This document shows, piece by piece, positions 1 to 10,200 of a stretch of 64,000 nt of DNA. Origin of the DNA: Pasteurella bettyae CCUG 2042 (GTDB lineage Bacteria > Pseudomonadota > Gammaproteobacteria > Enterobacterales > Pasteurellaceae); contig NZ_AJSX01000022.1 in assembly GCF_000262245.1 (NCBI RefSeq), positions 1 through 64,000 on the forward strand, read 5' to 3'. The stretch's first letter is position 1. Each line of letters opens with the position of its first letter. The position numbers were made by a program, and so were the translations under genes. The notes under the pieces were generated by a model. It was given only the letters and a program-made list of their open reading frames with translations, had not been told where the DNA came from and made no database searches.

Positions 1-1941
1 AAAAGATCTTGATTGATTATAACGTCGCATGTAAAGATTTGCGTTACGATAAATGTTTTCATTATGGATATAATTTTTGAAGCCTTGATAATAAACGCTA
101 AATTTAAAATCCCATTTTTCAGAAGCATGCATAAGTCCTAATTCTAGATTATTAGAACGTTCTTTTTTCAGGTCTTTATTACCATATTCAAAGGAATTGG
201 TGGCTAAATGTTTACCATGATAATAAAGTTCCATTGGCGATGGCATACGTTCATTATGTGAAGCACTTAAAGATAAGCGATAATCTGGATGGAAATCCCA
301 CATTAATGTGCCTGAATAAGAAACGGCGTTATCACGATAAGGAGAAAGATCTGGACCATCTTTCTCATCACTTAAATTATATTTACTTTTATCGTATTTA
401 ATTGGTATTTCTTGTCTTTCCCAACGCATACCCGTTTCTAAAATAAAATTACGCCAGTTGATTTGTTCCAACGCAAAGAAGCTAAGTTGCTTTTCTGTAT
501 TTTCTACTAATGGATGTTGGTCATGTTCATTTCGTTCGCCACTTAAGTTATTAATATCATTAGTGACAATAGAAGCTAAACGAGTTGCTTTACTCTTTTT
601 GGTTTGATATTGCACACCCACTAATCCATTAAAATGCTCGGTAGGCTGATGATAAATTTCTAAACGACTATTAAATCCTTTATTGTAAAAAAAGGCTTCT
701 GGCTTACCTGACATTAACGCCGCAGTATGTAATAAAGCATTTTTATAGGCTTCGGATTCTGTGCCATTTAAATGAGCTTTCCCATCATGTTTCTCATCAT
801 GATAATAATCCGCATACGCTAAAGCGACTTTAATACGATCAATCCCCCACATCGGTTGTCGCCATTCCCCACGCAAATCGTAACGCTTAGAATGCATATC
901 AATCACAGGCCCTGGTGCAGAAATATCATGCTTATGTCCATAAACATTGCTGTGGCTATGTTTTTCACCGCTCAATTCCGTACCACAATGGAAATGTAAA
1001 TTGCCGATCATATCTTCATCACCCATTAAATGAGGATAAGCCAATAAATAAGATTTTACTTTGGTGATATTAAGAAGGTTTGTGGTATCAAATAAATGTC
1101 CTGAGCAATAATCAAATTCATGATTATGCCCTGGGATACCATAATGATCACGACGTTCATTATAAGAAACACCTAGATAACCTTTATCACCGACCCAAGA
1201 CAATCCCACTGTACCAACCTAAGATTTATTATGGCTATCAGGCAAATAATTGAGTTTCTGTCCTAAATCAATTTCAGGAACACGATAATTATCAGCTTTA
1301 CGTGTCAAACCTTCTACTCGAGCTACGAAATATTCGCCTAAATTCAAAGATACACCCGCATTCAGCACACGTTCTTTACTGGCAGTATCAAAACGAGAAA
1401 CCACTTCACCTTCATAGTTTTTATCTTTAACAGAGGCAGTAGGAATGCGTCTATCCACAATATTCACCACACCAGCAGGCGATGCCATACCATACATTAA
1501 CGTAGAAGTACCTCTCACTAATTCCACTTGTTGTGCTAATAATGTATCTGCGGCAACGACATGATCTGGTGACATTGATGACATATCAATAATATCAGAA
1601 CCATTTTGCAACAATTTGATTCTTACCCCTTCCTGTCCACGAATAATCGGTGCACTGGAGCCGCCACCAAAGGGACTAGAATGCACGCCTAATTCAGCGG
1701 CTAAGGCATTCCCAAGGGTAGCTGAACGCTTTTTAAATTTTTTTCCTTCAATAGACACATCACTCGCTTTACGTCCTTGCTGAAAAGCTAATGACTGCAC
1801 ATCATCTGAAGTGGAGGTTGTCACAACCACTTCATCCAACATGTCATTGTTATCTTGAGCCATACTCACCCCAACATAGCAAGCAGAAATCACCGCTAGT
1901 GCAAGCAAATGAGGGCGAAAAATGTATTTTGGTTTATACAT
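1..1941 (-). pseudogene. znuD: ZnuD-like TonB-dependent zinc receptor, interrupted by an amber stop, 3' end outside window
   Basis: Outer-membrane TonB-dependent receptor. The N-terminus has a signal peptide ending near AMA/SMA-QD, a TonB box (DEVVVT, about residues 36-41) and a plug domain (GGGSSAPIIRGQEGVRIK, RGTSTLMYG). The reading frame stops at TAG (1219-1221) after 240 codons, but the same frame stays open from there to base 1. That part carries barrel sequence typical of ZnuD: GHNHEFDYCSGH, HCGTELSGEKHSHSNVYGH (His/Cys-rich loops), and LSLSASHNERMPSPMELYYH. ZnuD takes up zinc and sometimes haem across the outer membrane. One nonsense codon therefore splits an otherwise intact gene; readthrough, a sequencing error or true inactivation cannot be told apart here. 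It is divergent from adk. The ZnuD assignment rests on remembered similarity to the Neisseria protein. Confidence 0.8.
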
Positions 1942-2190
1942 ATTATTTATTTAACCTATTTTTTACTAATTATTTACTAAACCTTAATTTACAAAGAAAA
2001 ATAAGTTTAAATATAAAAAACAAAAAATCAATAAAAAAATAAAAAATTATTAAAATATACCGATTTTAAACTGTCTTATTTCATTATAAAAAATAATGAT
2101 TTTTAATTAAGGTCAAAATAATTTCATTCAATGCTTGAGTTTATTGACATTGCAATGTATGGTATCGCCACCATAATTCATTATGATTAA

Positions 2191-2853
<663 letters not shown>

Positions 2854-2870
2854 TTGGAAATCAAATGAAG

Positions 2871-2897
2871 AAGGCGAATACAATATTCGCCTTTTTT
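2871..2897 (+). terminator. Rho-independent terminator of adk
   Basis: Ten-base arms AAGGCGAATA and TATTCGCCTT enclose a 3-base loop and run straight into a T-tract, 17 bases after the adk stop. Confidence 0.9.
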
Positions 2898-2992
2898 ATT
2901 CTTTTTAGACCCTAAAGTGCGGTCTAATTTTCAGAAATTTTTTATTGATACGGATTAGCTGATTCCTTAGGATTCAACATTAATATCAAATC

Positions 2993-3904
2993 CTATTTCA
3001 CCGCATTTTCAATTTCAGTAATCATCGTATCCATAGATTTTAAACCGCCAAAAGCTAAATACCAGTTAGCTGCATTTAAATAAACAATATGATTATTTTT
3101 AGCGGCTTTGGTAGGTTTAATTAAATCATTATTAAGTACAGTTTGGGCATTATTGACTTTATCGGTAATCGCCGCTGTACGGTCAACCACTAATAAATAA
3201 TCTGGATTTTTTTCAGCAATATATTCAAAGCTCACACTGTTACCATGAGTTGAAGCAGCAAGGTTAGTATCAATAGGCGTGAAACCAAATTTTTGATAAA
3301 CCATACCATAACGAGATTTATCGCCAAAAGCACTGATTCGACTTTCATTAACAATAGTCACTAAAGCTGTTTTTCCTTGAGTCAATTTTGCGAGTTCTGC
3401 TACACGAGTATCTAATTGTGCTAATTTTTCTTTTGCTAATGCCTGTTTATTAAAAATTTGGCTCAATGCAAGAATGTTCGCTTGAAAGCTTGGATAATGG
3501 TTAGCATAATCTGTGGTCGAGTAAAAAACTGGGGCGATTTCTTTTAATCGGTCTAACACTTTTTCTTGGCGACCTGAAGCAATGATTAAATCAGGATGAA
3601 CTTCATTAATTTTCTCAAAAGCTGGTTCAGGTAAGGTTCCTACATTGGCATATTTACTATCATCTGCAAATTCGGCAAGATAGTCTGGCATACGTCCTTT
3701 TGAGCTAGCTACAATAGCATCTTTTACGCCTAACTCACGTAATGTATCAAGAGTACCGAAATCTAAGACTACAACTCGTTTTGGATTTTCTGGTACCACT
3801 TGTTTACCTGCAAAGTTTTCAACCGTAATATCAGCGGCATTGGCAGTTGCCACACCGAATGCTGCAATAAAACCTGCGGCTAATGTAGTGAATGTTTTTT
3901 TCAT
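2993..3904 (-). CDS. Iron-siderophore ABC transporter, periplasmic substrate-binding protein (FatB/CeuE/YclQ type)
   Basis: Class III periplasmic binding protein of 303 residues. The start is the ATG at 3904, preceded by GAGGAAAACACA; an upstream in-frame start would run into the ATPase gene and has no reason to be used. The signal peptide (KKTFTTLAAGFIAAFGVATANA-AD) is clear. The mature protein begins ITVENFAGKQVVPENPKRVVVLDFG, typical of the FatB/CeuE/YclQ group that binds catecholate siderophores such as petrobactin. The ligand is not fixed by sequence. It is the last gene of a permease-permease-ATPase-binding protein operon, 55 bases after the ATPase gene, under a Fur box at 6646-6664. 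Confidence 0.88.
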   Translation of the reverse strand: MKKTFTTLAAGFIAAFGVATANAADITVENFAGKQVVPENPKRVVVLDFGTLDTLRELGVKDAIVASSKGRMPDYLAEFADDSKYANVGTLPEPAFEKINEVHPDLIIASGRQEKVLDRLKEIAPVFYSTTDYANHYPSFQANILALSQIFNKQALAKEKLAQLDTRVAELAKLTQGKTALVTIVNESRISAFGDKSRYGMVYQKFGFTPIDTNLAASTHGNSVSFEYIAEKNPDYLLVVDRTAAITDKVNNAQTVLNNDLIKPTKAAKNNHIVYLNAANWYLAFGGLKSMDTMITEIENAVK

Positions 3905-3959
3905 TGTGTTTTCCTCTATAAATAAAATTTGGGGATTGGGTGAATCGAGTTCATCCCAC

Positions 3960-4721
3960 CTATTTAAAGTAGATAGCAATTTTATTATCGTTAATTTCTT
4001 CAATTGGAATATGCATACCATAGATTTCTTGCAATACGGAGGTTTGCATAATGTGTTCAATACAGCCTTGTTGTACTAATTTACCCTCTTTCATAGCAAT
4101 AATGTAATCAGAATAACAAGAAGCAAAATTAATATCATGAATCACAATTACAACGGTTTTATTCAATTCCGTAACTAATTGACGTAACACTTGCATAATT
4201 TGTACAGAATGTTTCATATCTAAATTATTCAGTGGTTCATCGAGTAAGATGTAATCCGTATCTTGAGCTAAAGTCATAGCAATATAGGCACGTTGACGTT
4301 GCCCACCACTTAGCTCATCAATATATCGATAACGAAATTCCTCTAGGTTCATATAACCAATGGCATTATCAATAAAAGTGCGGTCATTTTCTGTTAAATT
4401 TCCTTTGGAATAAGGAAAACGCCCAAACGACACTAAATCTTCAACTGTCAAACGTAAATTAATATGATTAGACTGTTTTAAAATAGCCAATTGTTTAGCA
4501 ATATCCGAACTTTTTTGTTCATGAAGTAATTTACCATTAAGATATACTTCTCCACTATCTGCAACCAATAAACGGCTAATAATGGATAATAAAGTACTTT
4601 TACCCGCACCATTAGGGCCGATAAATGAGGTAATTTTACCTTCTGGAATAATCACTGAAACTGAATCTACAACCTTTTTGGAGCCATAGCTTTTATTAAT
4701 ATTTTTAATTTCTATTGCCAT
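3960..4721 (-). CDS. Iron-siderophore ABC transporter, ATP-binding protein
   Basis: Cytoplasmic ATPase of 253 residues that powers the FecCD-type permease pair encoded upstream. Walker A GPNGAGKST is near residue 35, the signature LSGGQRQR near 138, Walker B DYILLDEP next, and the switch His is in IVIHDINFA. Its start overlaps the end of the preceding permease gene by 10 bases, which implies translational coupling. An uptake signal core (4376-4384) lies inside the coding sequence. It belongs to the FepC/FecE/YclP family. Confidence 0.93.
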   Translation of the reverse strand: MAIEIKNINKSYGSKKVVDSVSVIIPEGKITSFIGPNGAGKSTLLSIISRLLVADSGEVYLNGKLLHEQKSSDIAKQLAILKQSNHINLRLTVEDLVSFGRFPYSKGNLTENDRTFIDNAIGYMNLEEFRYRYIDELSGGQRQRAYIAMTLAQDTDYILLDEPLNNLDMKHSVQIMQVLRQLVTELNKTVVIVIHDINFASCYSDYIIAMKEGKLVQQGCIEHIMQTSVLQEIYGMHIPIEEINDNKIAIYFK

Positions 4722-5695
4722 TTTTTATTTGCTCTCAACAGTAAGTAAATGAAATATACTCCACCCACAAAATTTACAATAATGCTCAATGTTGTATTAA
4801 AGCTAAACACTTGTGATACCAACACTTGTCCTATGATTAAAGTTAACACAGAAATCAGCATGGCAGCTGGAATCAATATCAAGTGGCGATAACTATGAAT
4901 AAATTCAAATGTCACATTCATCACTAATAGCCCAAGGAAAGTTAATGGCCCTACAAGCGCGGTGGAAACTGAAGTTAAAATAGCCACAATAACTAACAAT
5001 TGTCGGATCATACTTTGATAAGGAATGCCTAAATTAATCGCTTGATCTCGCCCTAAAGCTAGCACATCAAAATAGCGCATATAACGTAAACTATAAAAAA
5101 TCACAATAAGCAATACCGCTAAAGCTAACCATAAAATATTAATATTAATTCGGTTAAAACTAGCAAAGCCAATATCCTGTGCAATTTGGAATTCGTTAGG
5201 ATCAATCAACACTTCCATAAAGGTGGTGAGGCTTTGAAAGAAAGTGCCAAAGATAATCCCGACTAATAATAAAAAGAAAATATTTTGTTGTTCACGTTTG
5301 AATAAGGCGTAATACAAGCCTAATGCAAACAGCACCATTAATCCTGTACAAATGACAAATAAAATAATCGGATCAATTGACTGCAAAGTCTTCGAGCCAA
5401 ATAAAAAAATAATTAAGGTTTGAATTAACAAATACAAAGAATCTAACCCTAAAATACTGGGAGTCAAAATACGATTATTCACCACCGTCTGAAAAATCAT
5501 AGTTGCCAAGGCAATGGCAGCACCTGTCACTATAATTGCAACCAAACTCAATGAACGATGATGTAATGCATATTCCCAACGATTAGGCAAGTGATAAAAC
5601 AAATACATAGCAATCGCTACTAATGTCAACAAGCCAAGTACCAATAGCTGACGTGCACTTTTATTCTGCGGTTGATTATTTTTAATTTTAAACAT
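4712..5695 (-). CDS. Iron-siderophore ABC transporter, FecCD-type permease (second)
   Basis: Inner-membrane permease of 327 residues with about nine or ten hydrophobic segments. I chose the ATG at 5695 (MFKIKNNQPQNKSARQ), which overlaps the upstream permease stop (ATG inside its last codons). A longer frame back to 5773 would sit almost entirely inside the upstream gene. Family motifs include GAAIALATMIFQTVVNNRILTPS and GPLTFLGLLVMN. It pairs with the preceding permease to form the translocation channel (YclN/YclO or FatC/FatD type). Confidence 0.9.
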   Translation of the reverse strand: MFKIKNNQPQNKSARQLLVLGLLTLVAIAMYLFYHLPNRWEYALHHRSLSLVAIIVTGAAIALATMIFQTVVNNRILTPSILGLDSLYLLIQTLIIFLFGSKTLQSIDPIILFVICTGLMVLFALGLYYALFKREQQNIFFLLLVGIIFGTFFQSLTTFMEVLIDPNEFQIAQDIGFASFNRININILWLALAVLLIVIFYSLRYMRYFDVLALGRDQAINLGIPYQSMIRQLLVIVAILTSVSTALVGPLTFLGLLVMNVTFEFIHSYRHLILIPAAMLISVLTLIIGQVLVSQVFSFNTTLSIIVNFVGGVYFIYLLLRANKKWQ

Positions 5696-6641
5696 GACGA
5701 TACCGCTTAAATAACAAATATAAGAAAATTGCACTACCAAATACCCCAACGACAGCATTGATAGCAATTTCATAAGGGAAAATCACTGTTCTACCTAAAA
5801 TATCACAAGCTAACACAAATACAGCCCCTAAAAGTGCGGTATGAGAAAGAATTTTTTTCAAATTATCCCCTAAATAAAGGGCCACTAAATTAGGAATAAT
5901 TAATCCTAAAAAAGGAATCACGCCGACAGAGACAATAATAATGGAAGTCACAGTGGCAACAATGGCTAAACCCAAATAGAGAACTTGTTGATAATTTAAG
6001 CCTAAATTAATCGCAAAATCTTGTCCCATACCAATAATCGAGAATCGGTTAGCAAACATATAGGCAACAATTAATGCTGGAATACTGAAATACAAAATCT
6101 CATAACGACCTGACATAATCAACGAGAAATCCCCTTGTAGCCAGCCTGCAAGATTTTGTAGAAGATCTTGTTGATGGGCAATAAATGCGGTTATGGAACT
6201 AATAATGTTACCAAACATAATCCCGACTAAAGGCACAAAGATAGTATCTTTAAATTTGAGGCGAGATAAAATACTCATAAACAGTAATGTGCCAAGGAAA
6301 GCCACCATAATGGCTATACTGGTTTTAAGCAGCATTGAAGCGGAAGGAAACAGCAACATCGCAATTAAAATGCCAAGTCTTGCACTATCCATTGTTCCTG
6401 CGGTGGTTGGTGATACAAATCGATTGCGACTCAATTGTTGCATCACTAAACCGCAAATACTCAAGGCGGAACCAGCGATTAAAATACTCACTAAGCGTGG
6501 TACTCGGCTAATCAAAAAGACTTGCCATTGTTCCATATTAAATTGCAGTAAACCTTGCAAATTTACTGTACTTACACCGAGAAACAAAGACAAAAGAGAT
6601 AAAATCAGTAGTAATAAAACTAAATATCGACGACGAATCAT
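5688..6641 (-). CDS. Iron-siderophore ABC transporter, FecCD-type permease (first gene of operon)
   Basis: Inner-membrane permease of 317 residues, first gene of the four-gene operon. Family motifs are AGSALSICGLVMQQLSRN (compare GAALAxxGxxxQ in FecCD proteins) and GVIPFLGLIIPNLV. No convincing Shine-Dalgarno sequence precedes the ATG; instead a Fur box sits 5 to 23 bases upstream, so Fur binding would block both promoter exit and ribosome loading. An uptake signal core (5832-5840) is embedded in the coding region. Confidence 0.9.
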   Translation of the reverse strand: MIRRRYLVLLLLILSLLSLFLGVSTVNLQGLLQFNMEQWQVFLISRVPRLVSILIAGSALSICGLVMQQLSRNRFVSPTTAGTMDSARLGILIAMLLFPSASMLLKTSIAIMVAFLGTLLFMSILSRLKFKDTIFVPLVGIMFGNIISSITAFIAHQQDLLQNLAGWLQGDFSLIMSGRYEILYFSIPALIVAYMFANRFSIIGMGQDFAINLGLNYQQVLYLGLAIVATVTSIIIVSVGVIPFLGLIIPNLVALYLGDNLKKILSHTALLGAVFVLACDILGRTVIFPYEIAINAVVGVFGSAIFLYLLFKRYRHV

Positions 6642-6645
6642 ATTT

Positions 6646-6664
6646 TATAATGATAATTATTTTT
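6646..6664 (-). promoter_or_regulatory. Fur box of the siderophore ABC operon
   Basis: TATAATGATAATTATTTTT matches the 19-base Fur consensus GATAATGATAATCATTATC at 15 positions. It lies directly upstream of the first permease ATG. A TTGACA hexamer on the minus strand (6685-6680) is a likely -35 element placing the box over the start of transcription. Iron repression is inferred from this site and the gene functions. Confidence 0.8.
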
Positions 6665-6710
6665 AACGTTATATTAGCATGTCAATTTTTTCCTGCAAGC
6701 CATAAAATAA

Positions 6711-6742
6711 AAAAGAGTTGATCCAATAAGATCAACTCTTTT
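6711..6742 (-). terminator. Terminator of the trimeric autotransporter gene
   Basis: Ten-base arms AGAGTTGATC and GATCAACTCT with a 6-base loop, extended by A/T pairs. T-rich tracts follow on both strands, so it can end the adhesin transcript (minus) and could act on the plus strand too. Confidence 0.85.
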
Positions 6743-7514
6743 ATTTTTATTTATGTCTTAAATACATTTTACTGTATCAGGACATCATTACCATTGGTAA
6801 CCTACACCAACAGAGCCACCGACGTCACCACGAGAGTTGGTATTACCTTGAAGTTTCAAGACAAGTTTACCATTATCGCTAGCACGTGAATAACCTACTG
6901 CTAATGCGCTTTCACCACGGTATGCACCTGCTGAAGCGGCTACCATAGATTTACCAGGCATATAAGCTTGTGGTAAGCCAGCAGCCGCATTGGCACCTGC
7001 AACACCAGCACGTAATTGTTTATCCACTTTATTCACGTGGTTATGAACATCAGCTAAGCCACTACGTAATTGGCTAACATTAACAGCGTCATGATCTTCA
7101 ACACCATTCGCTACATGTTTAATTTGGCTACCGTTCACGCTAACTGCGTTGATAGTTTTACCATTAGCATCTTTACCCGCGACAGAACTAATTGTTGTGC
7201 TTTGAGCGCCATTGTTAATAGTCATACTACCACCATTGATGGTTGTAGATTTATTACCTTGTTTAAATTCAGCACTTTCTAAGTTTTTGAGTTTCTTAGC
7301 AAGTTGAACTTCAAGTTTTCCTTTACCATCAGCTTTCACATTCACGTTACCAGCTGCACTTTCAAATTTTTCTGAAGCTGCTTTATCCACACCTTCACCT
7401 GCGATGGTGACTGTTGAATTAAGTTTTTGTTTATTCACAACTTCATTATTGCCTTTGAAGTTTAAGCCATCATTTAATGTTGCGATTTCTTCTTTTTCGC
7501 CGTTTGGTTTCACG

Positions 7515-7750
7515 TATTCAATACGGGTTTTGCTTTCACCGTTTTTACCATCGTTACCATCAAGTCCTTTCGTACCATTTTTCACGCTGATATTCGCTGA
7601 AGCACCATCTTTGCCGTCTGCTCCTTTAGGACCAGTTAAACCGATAGAACCATCCTTACCATTAATTGCAACAGATGAACCATCTTTGCCATCGACACCG
7701 ATATAACCATCTTTGCCTGGTTTACCATCTTTACCTTTTTCTCCAACAGT
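7515..7750 (-). repeat. Collagen-like GKDG module 3 of the adhesin stalk
   Basis: Encodes Gly-X-Y-like sequence such as GKDGKPGKDGYIGVDGKDG and GPKGADGKDGASANISVKNG, ending in a TRIEYVKPNGEKEEIATLNDG segment. It is the most C-terminal and most diverged of three paralogous modules. Repeats of this kind lengthen and stiffen the trimeric stalk and allow recombination between copies. Confidence 0.75.
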
Positions 7751-8929
7751 CACAGAATCAGCTTTGATATTTTTATCTAAACCAACCACTAATTTACCAT
7801 CTTCAACGAAAGTTTTGATGTTAGATGCATCATATTCGCTATTAGCTTTAGTACCTTTACCAACGATATCCACTTGATCACCAAGATTTTTCTTAATTGC
7901 ATTGCCATCAGTATCTTTCACACCAAATGCATCAGTTTTTAAGGTCTTGATTTCATTATTAACAATATCACCAGCTAAGTATTTCACATCACCAATATTA
8001 GCACCGTTAGTATCTTTGTTATAGACACGTGTACCATTTTGTTTGATTTCAGTAGCACCAGAGGCTTGATTAATAATTTGTTTATTACCATTATCTAAAC
8101 CATTTTTGGTGACACTTACATCACCCATATGAACACCTTTACCGTCTATAATGGTTTTATCACCCTCTTTAGAAGTATAGGTTGTGCTACCTGCGGTAAT
8201 TTCAGTCTTAGAACCATCCACATTCACAATCGTGTTACCTGCTGCATTCATAGTATTTTTATTACCATTGCCATCAACAGTTTCCACGCTGGTCATATTT
8301 TTCAAGTCTTTATTAAGATCATGTTTAACCTTACCATCTGCACCAACAGATGCCTTGATATTGTCATTATCACCATTAGTAAAGTTTAAACCGTCTTTTA
8401 ATTTAACAGACTGATCGTTTCCACCATTCGCTTTATATGTTAATTTCGCATTTGCAACAATTGACTCACCATCGACTTTAATATCATAGGTGTTTGTTGT
8501 TTTATTATGGTCAACTAAAATTGAACTATCACTAGATGTAACTTTAGTACGTCCTTCATCAACATATTTTTTATTAGTTACAGAGTTAGGCTTATTATCA
8601 ACATTGGTTACATACATATTTTTAGCGGTAATTTTATCACCTTCAATATGTGTGTCGCCCACTTTGATATCACCAGATTTGATAATAGTATCACCAATAG
8701 TCACGCTACCATCTTTACCTAATTTTAAATCTTTAGCTAAACGAACTTTTAAGTTGTTTGTGCCATCAGATACCACACCTAAATTATCTTCTTTCGTTAA
8801 TTTAGTTTCATCTGACACACCACCAATAACATTAACTTGTTCGTTAAGTTTTTTCTTGATTTCTTTACCCGTTGCAGATTTACCATTAGTTAAGTTCGCA
8901 GCTTCAGCATCACCACCGTAGATTTGACC

Positions 8930-9280
8930 ATCATCCATAGTAGCAACTTCATGAGTTACATGGTTATGGTCTTCATATACGATGCGGTCCATGCCGTTTT
9001 TACCATTATTGCCATCGGTACCGTCAACACCGTTTTTGCCATTTCTTACAGAAATATCTGCTGAACTGCCATCAACTCCGTCTTTACCATTACCACCTGT
9101 TAAACCGATATGACCAACACCATCTTTACCATTGATAGAAACTGCGTTAGTACCATCCTTACCATCTTTACCATATACGATGATGCCATCTTTACCATCA
9201 ATACCTACGCCAGATTTACCATCTGAACCGTTGACACCGATTGTACCGTTTTTGCCATCTTTGCCGATTTGAATATCATT
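8930..9280 (-). repeat. Collagen-like GKDG module 2 of the adhesin stalk
   Basis: Encodes IGKDGKNGTIGVNGSDGKSG and further GKDG/GNGKDG units, then MDRIVYEDHNHVTHEVATMD. The last segment is nearly identical in protein and DNA to the one in module 1 about 1 kb away, which suggests recent duplication or gene conversion. Confidence 0.8.
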
Positions 9281-9914
9281 GCCTAATGCAATATCGTAAG
9301 TACGTACATTGTTAGAAGAATCTAACTCACCACCTGTTAAGGTAATATTAGAATCAGATGTAGTTACTTTAGTATCATATGCATTCACAGTGTAATCATG
9401 ATTTAATGAACCATCGGCATTCTTACCTTGATCAACAGTTGCATTAGTACCAGCATCATCAGTTTTCACTTTCACCGCAGTGCCTTCAATACCTTTGAAA
9501 TTCACAGTATTGTTATTCACCACTTTACCAACGTTTTTAATATCGTTTTCAGATTCATCATAACCAATATTCCAACCCATATTATCAGCATATTGTTTAT
9601 TAACTACGCTAGTATTGGTGGTTGGTGCGTTAGTAACATACATGTTATTGGCATTGATAGTGTCGCCATTAATTGTTGTAGCCGTTACACTGTTAAGATT
9701 TTTAAGGTCTTTATTTAATTTAACAGTTAATGTATCTGTACCGTCTGCAACAACTGCAATATTACCAGTTGCACTTTCAAATTCAGTGCCGTCAGCTTTG
9801 TATACTTTCGTTTTGTCAGCTCCTGCTTGAGTACCTTCACCTTGTACTTTGACAGTAGTGTTCAATTTATGAACATTTTCTGTCGCTGTATTGTTACCGG
9901 TGAATTTCAAGCCA

Positions 9915-10200
9915 TCGTCCATAGTAGCAACTTCATGAGTGACATGGTTGTGATCTTCGTATACGATGCGATCCATGCCGTTTGTACCATTCTTACCATC
10001 AGTACCATCAACGCCATTAGATCCATTCTTAACATGCATATCAGCAGATGCGCCATCTTTACCATTGATACCAATGTGACCATCTACACCATCTTGACCA
10101 TCAGCACCAGTAGCTGTAATCGTTACGCCATCTTTACCATTAGCACCTTTAACACCAACAGAACCATCTTTACCGTCTTTACCACCAACATTTACATTGT
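9915..10200 (-). repeat. Collagen-like GKDG module 1 of the adhesin stalk
   Basis: Encodes GGKDGKDGSVGVKGANGKDG, GADGQDGVDGHIGINGKDG and then the shared MDRIVYEDHNHVTHEVATMD segment. Compare module 2. The adjoining LGSMSSFNVANKDETVKSN segment (about 10300-10370) also has a partner near 11700-11780. Confidence 0.8.

Noticed and set aside
2147-2158. ACATTGCAATGT palindrome before adk as a Zur site
   Set aside because: It does not match the known Zur consensus and no similar site was found before znuC or rpmE2.
6193-6666. 157-codon plus-strand frame antisense to the first permease
   Set aside because: No ribosome site, no domain, and it is fully covered by a clear permease gene on the other strand.
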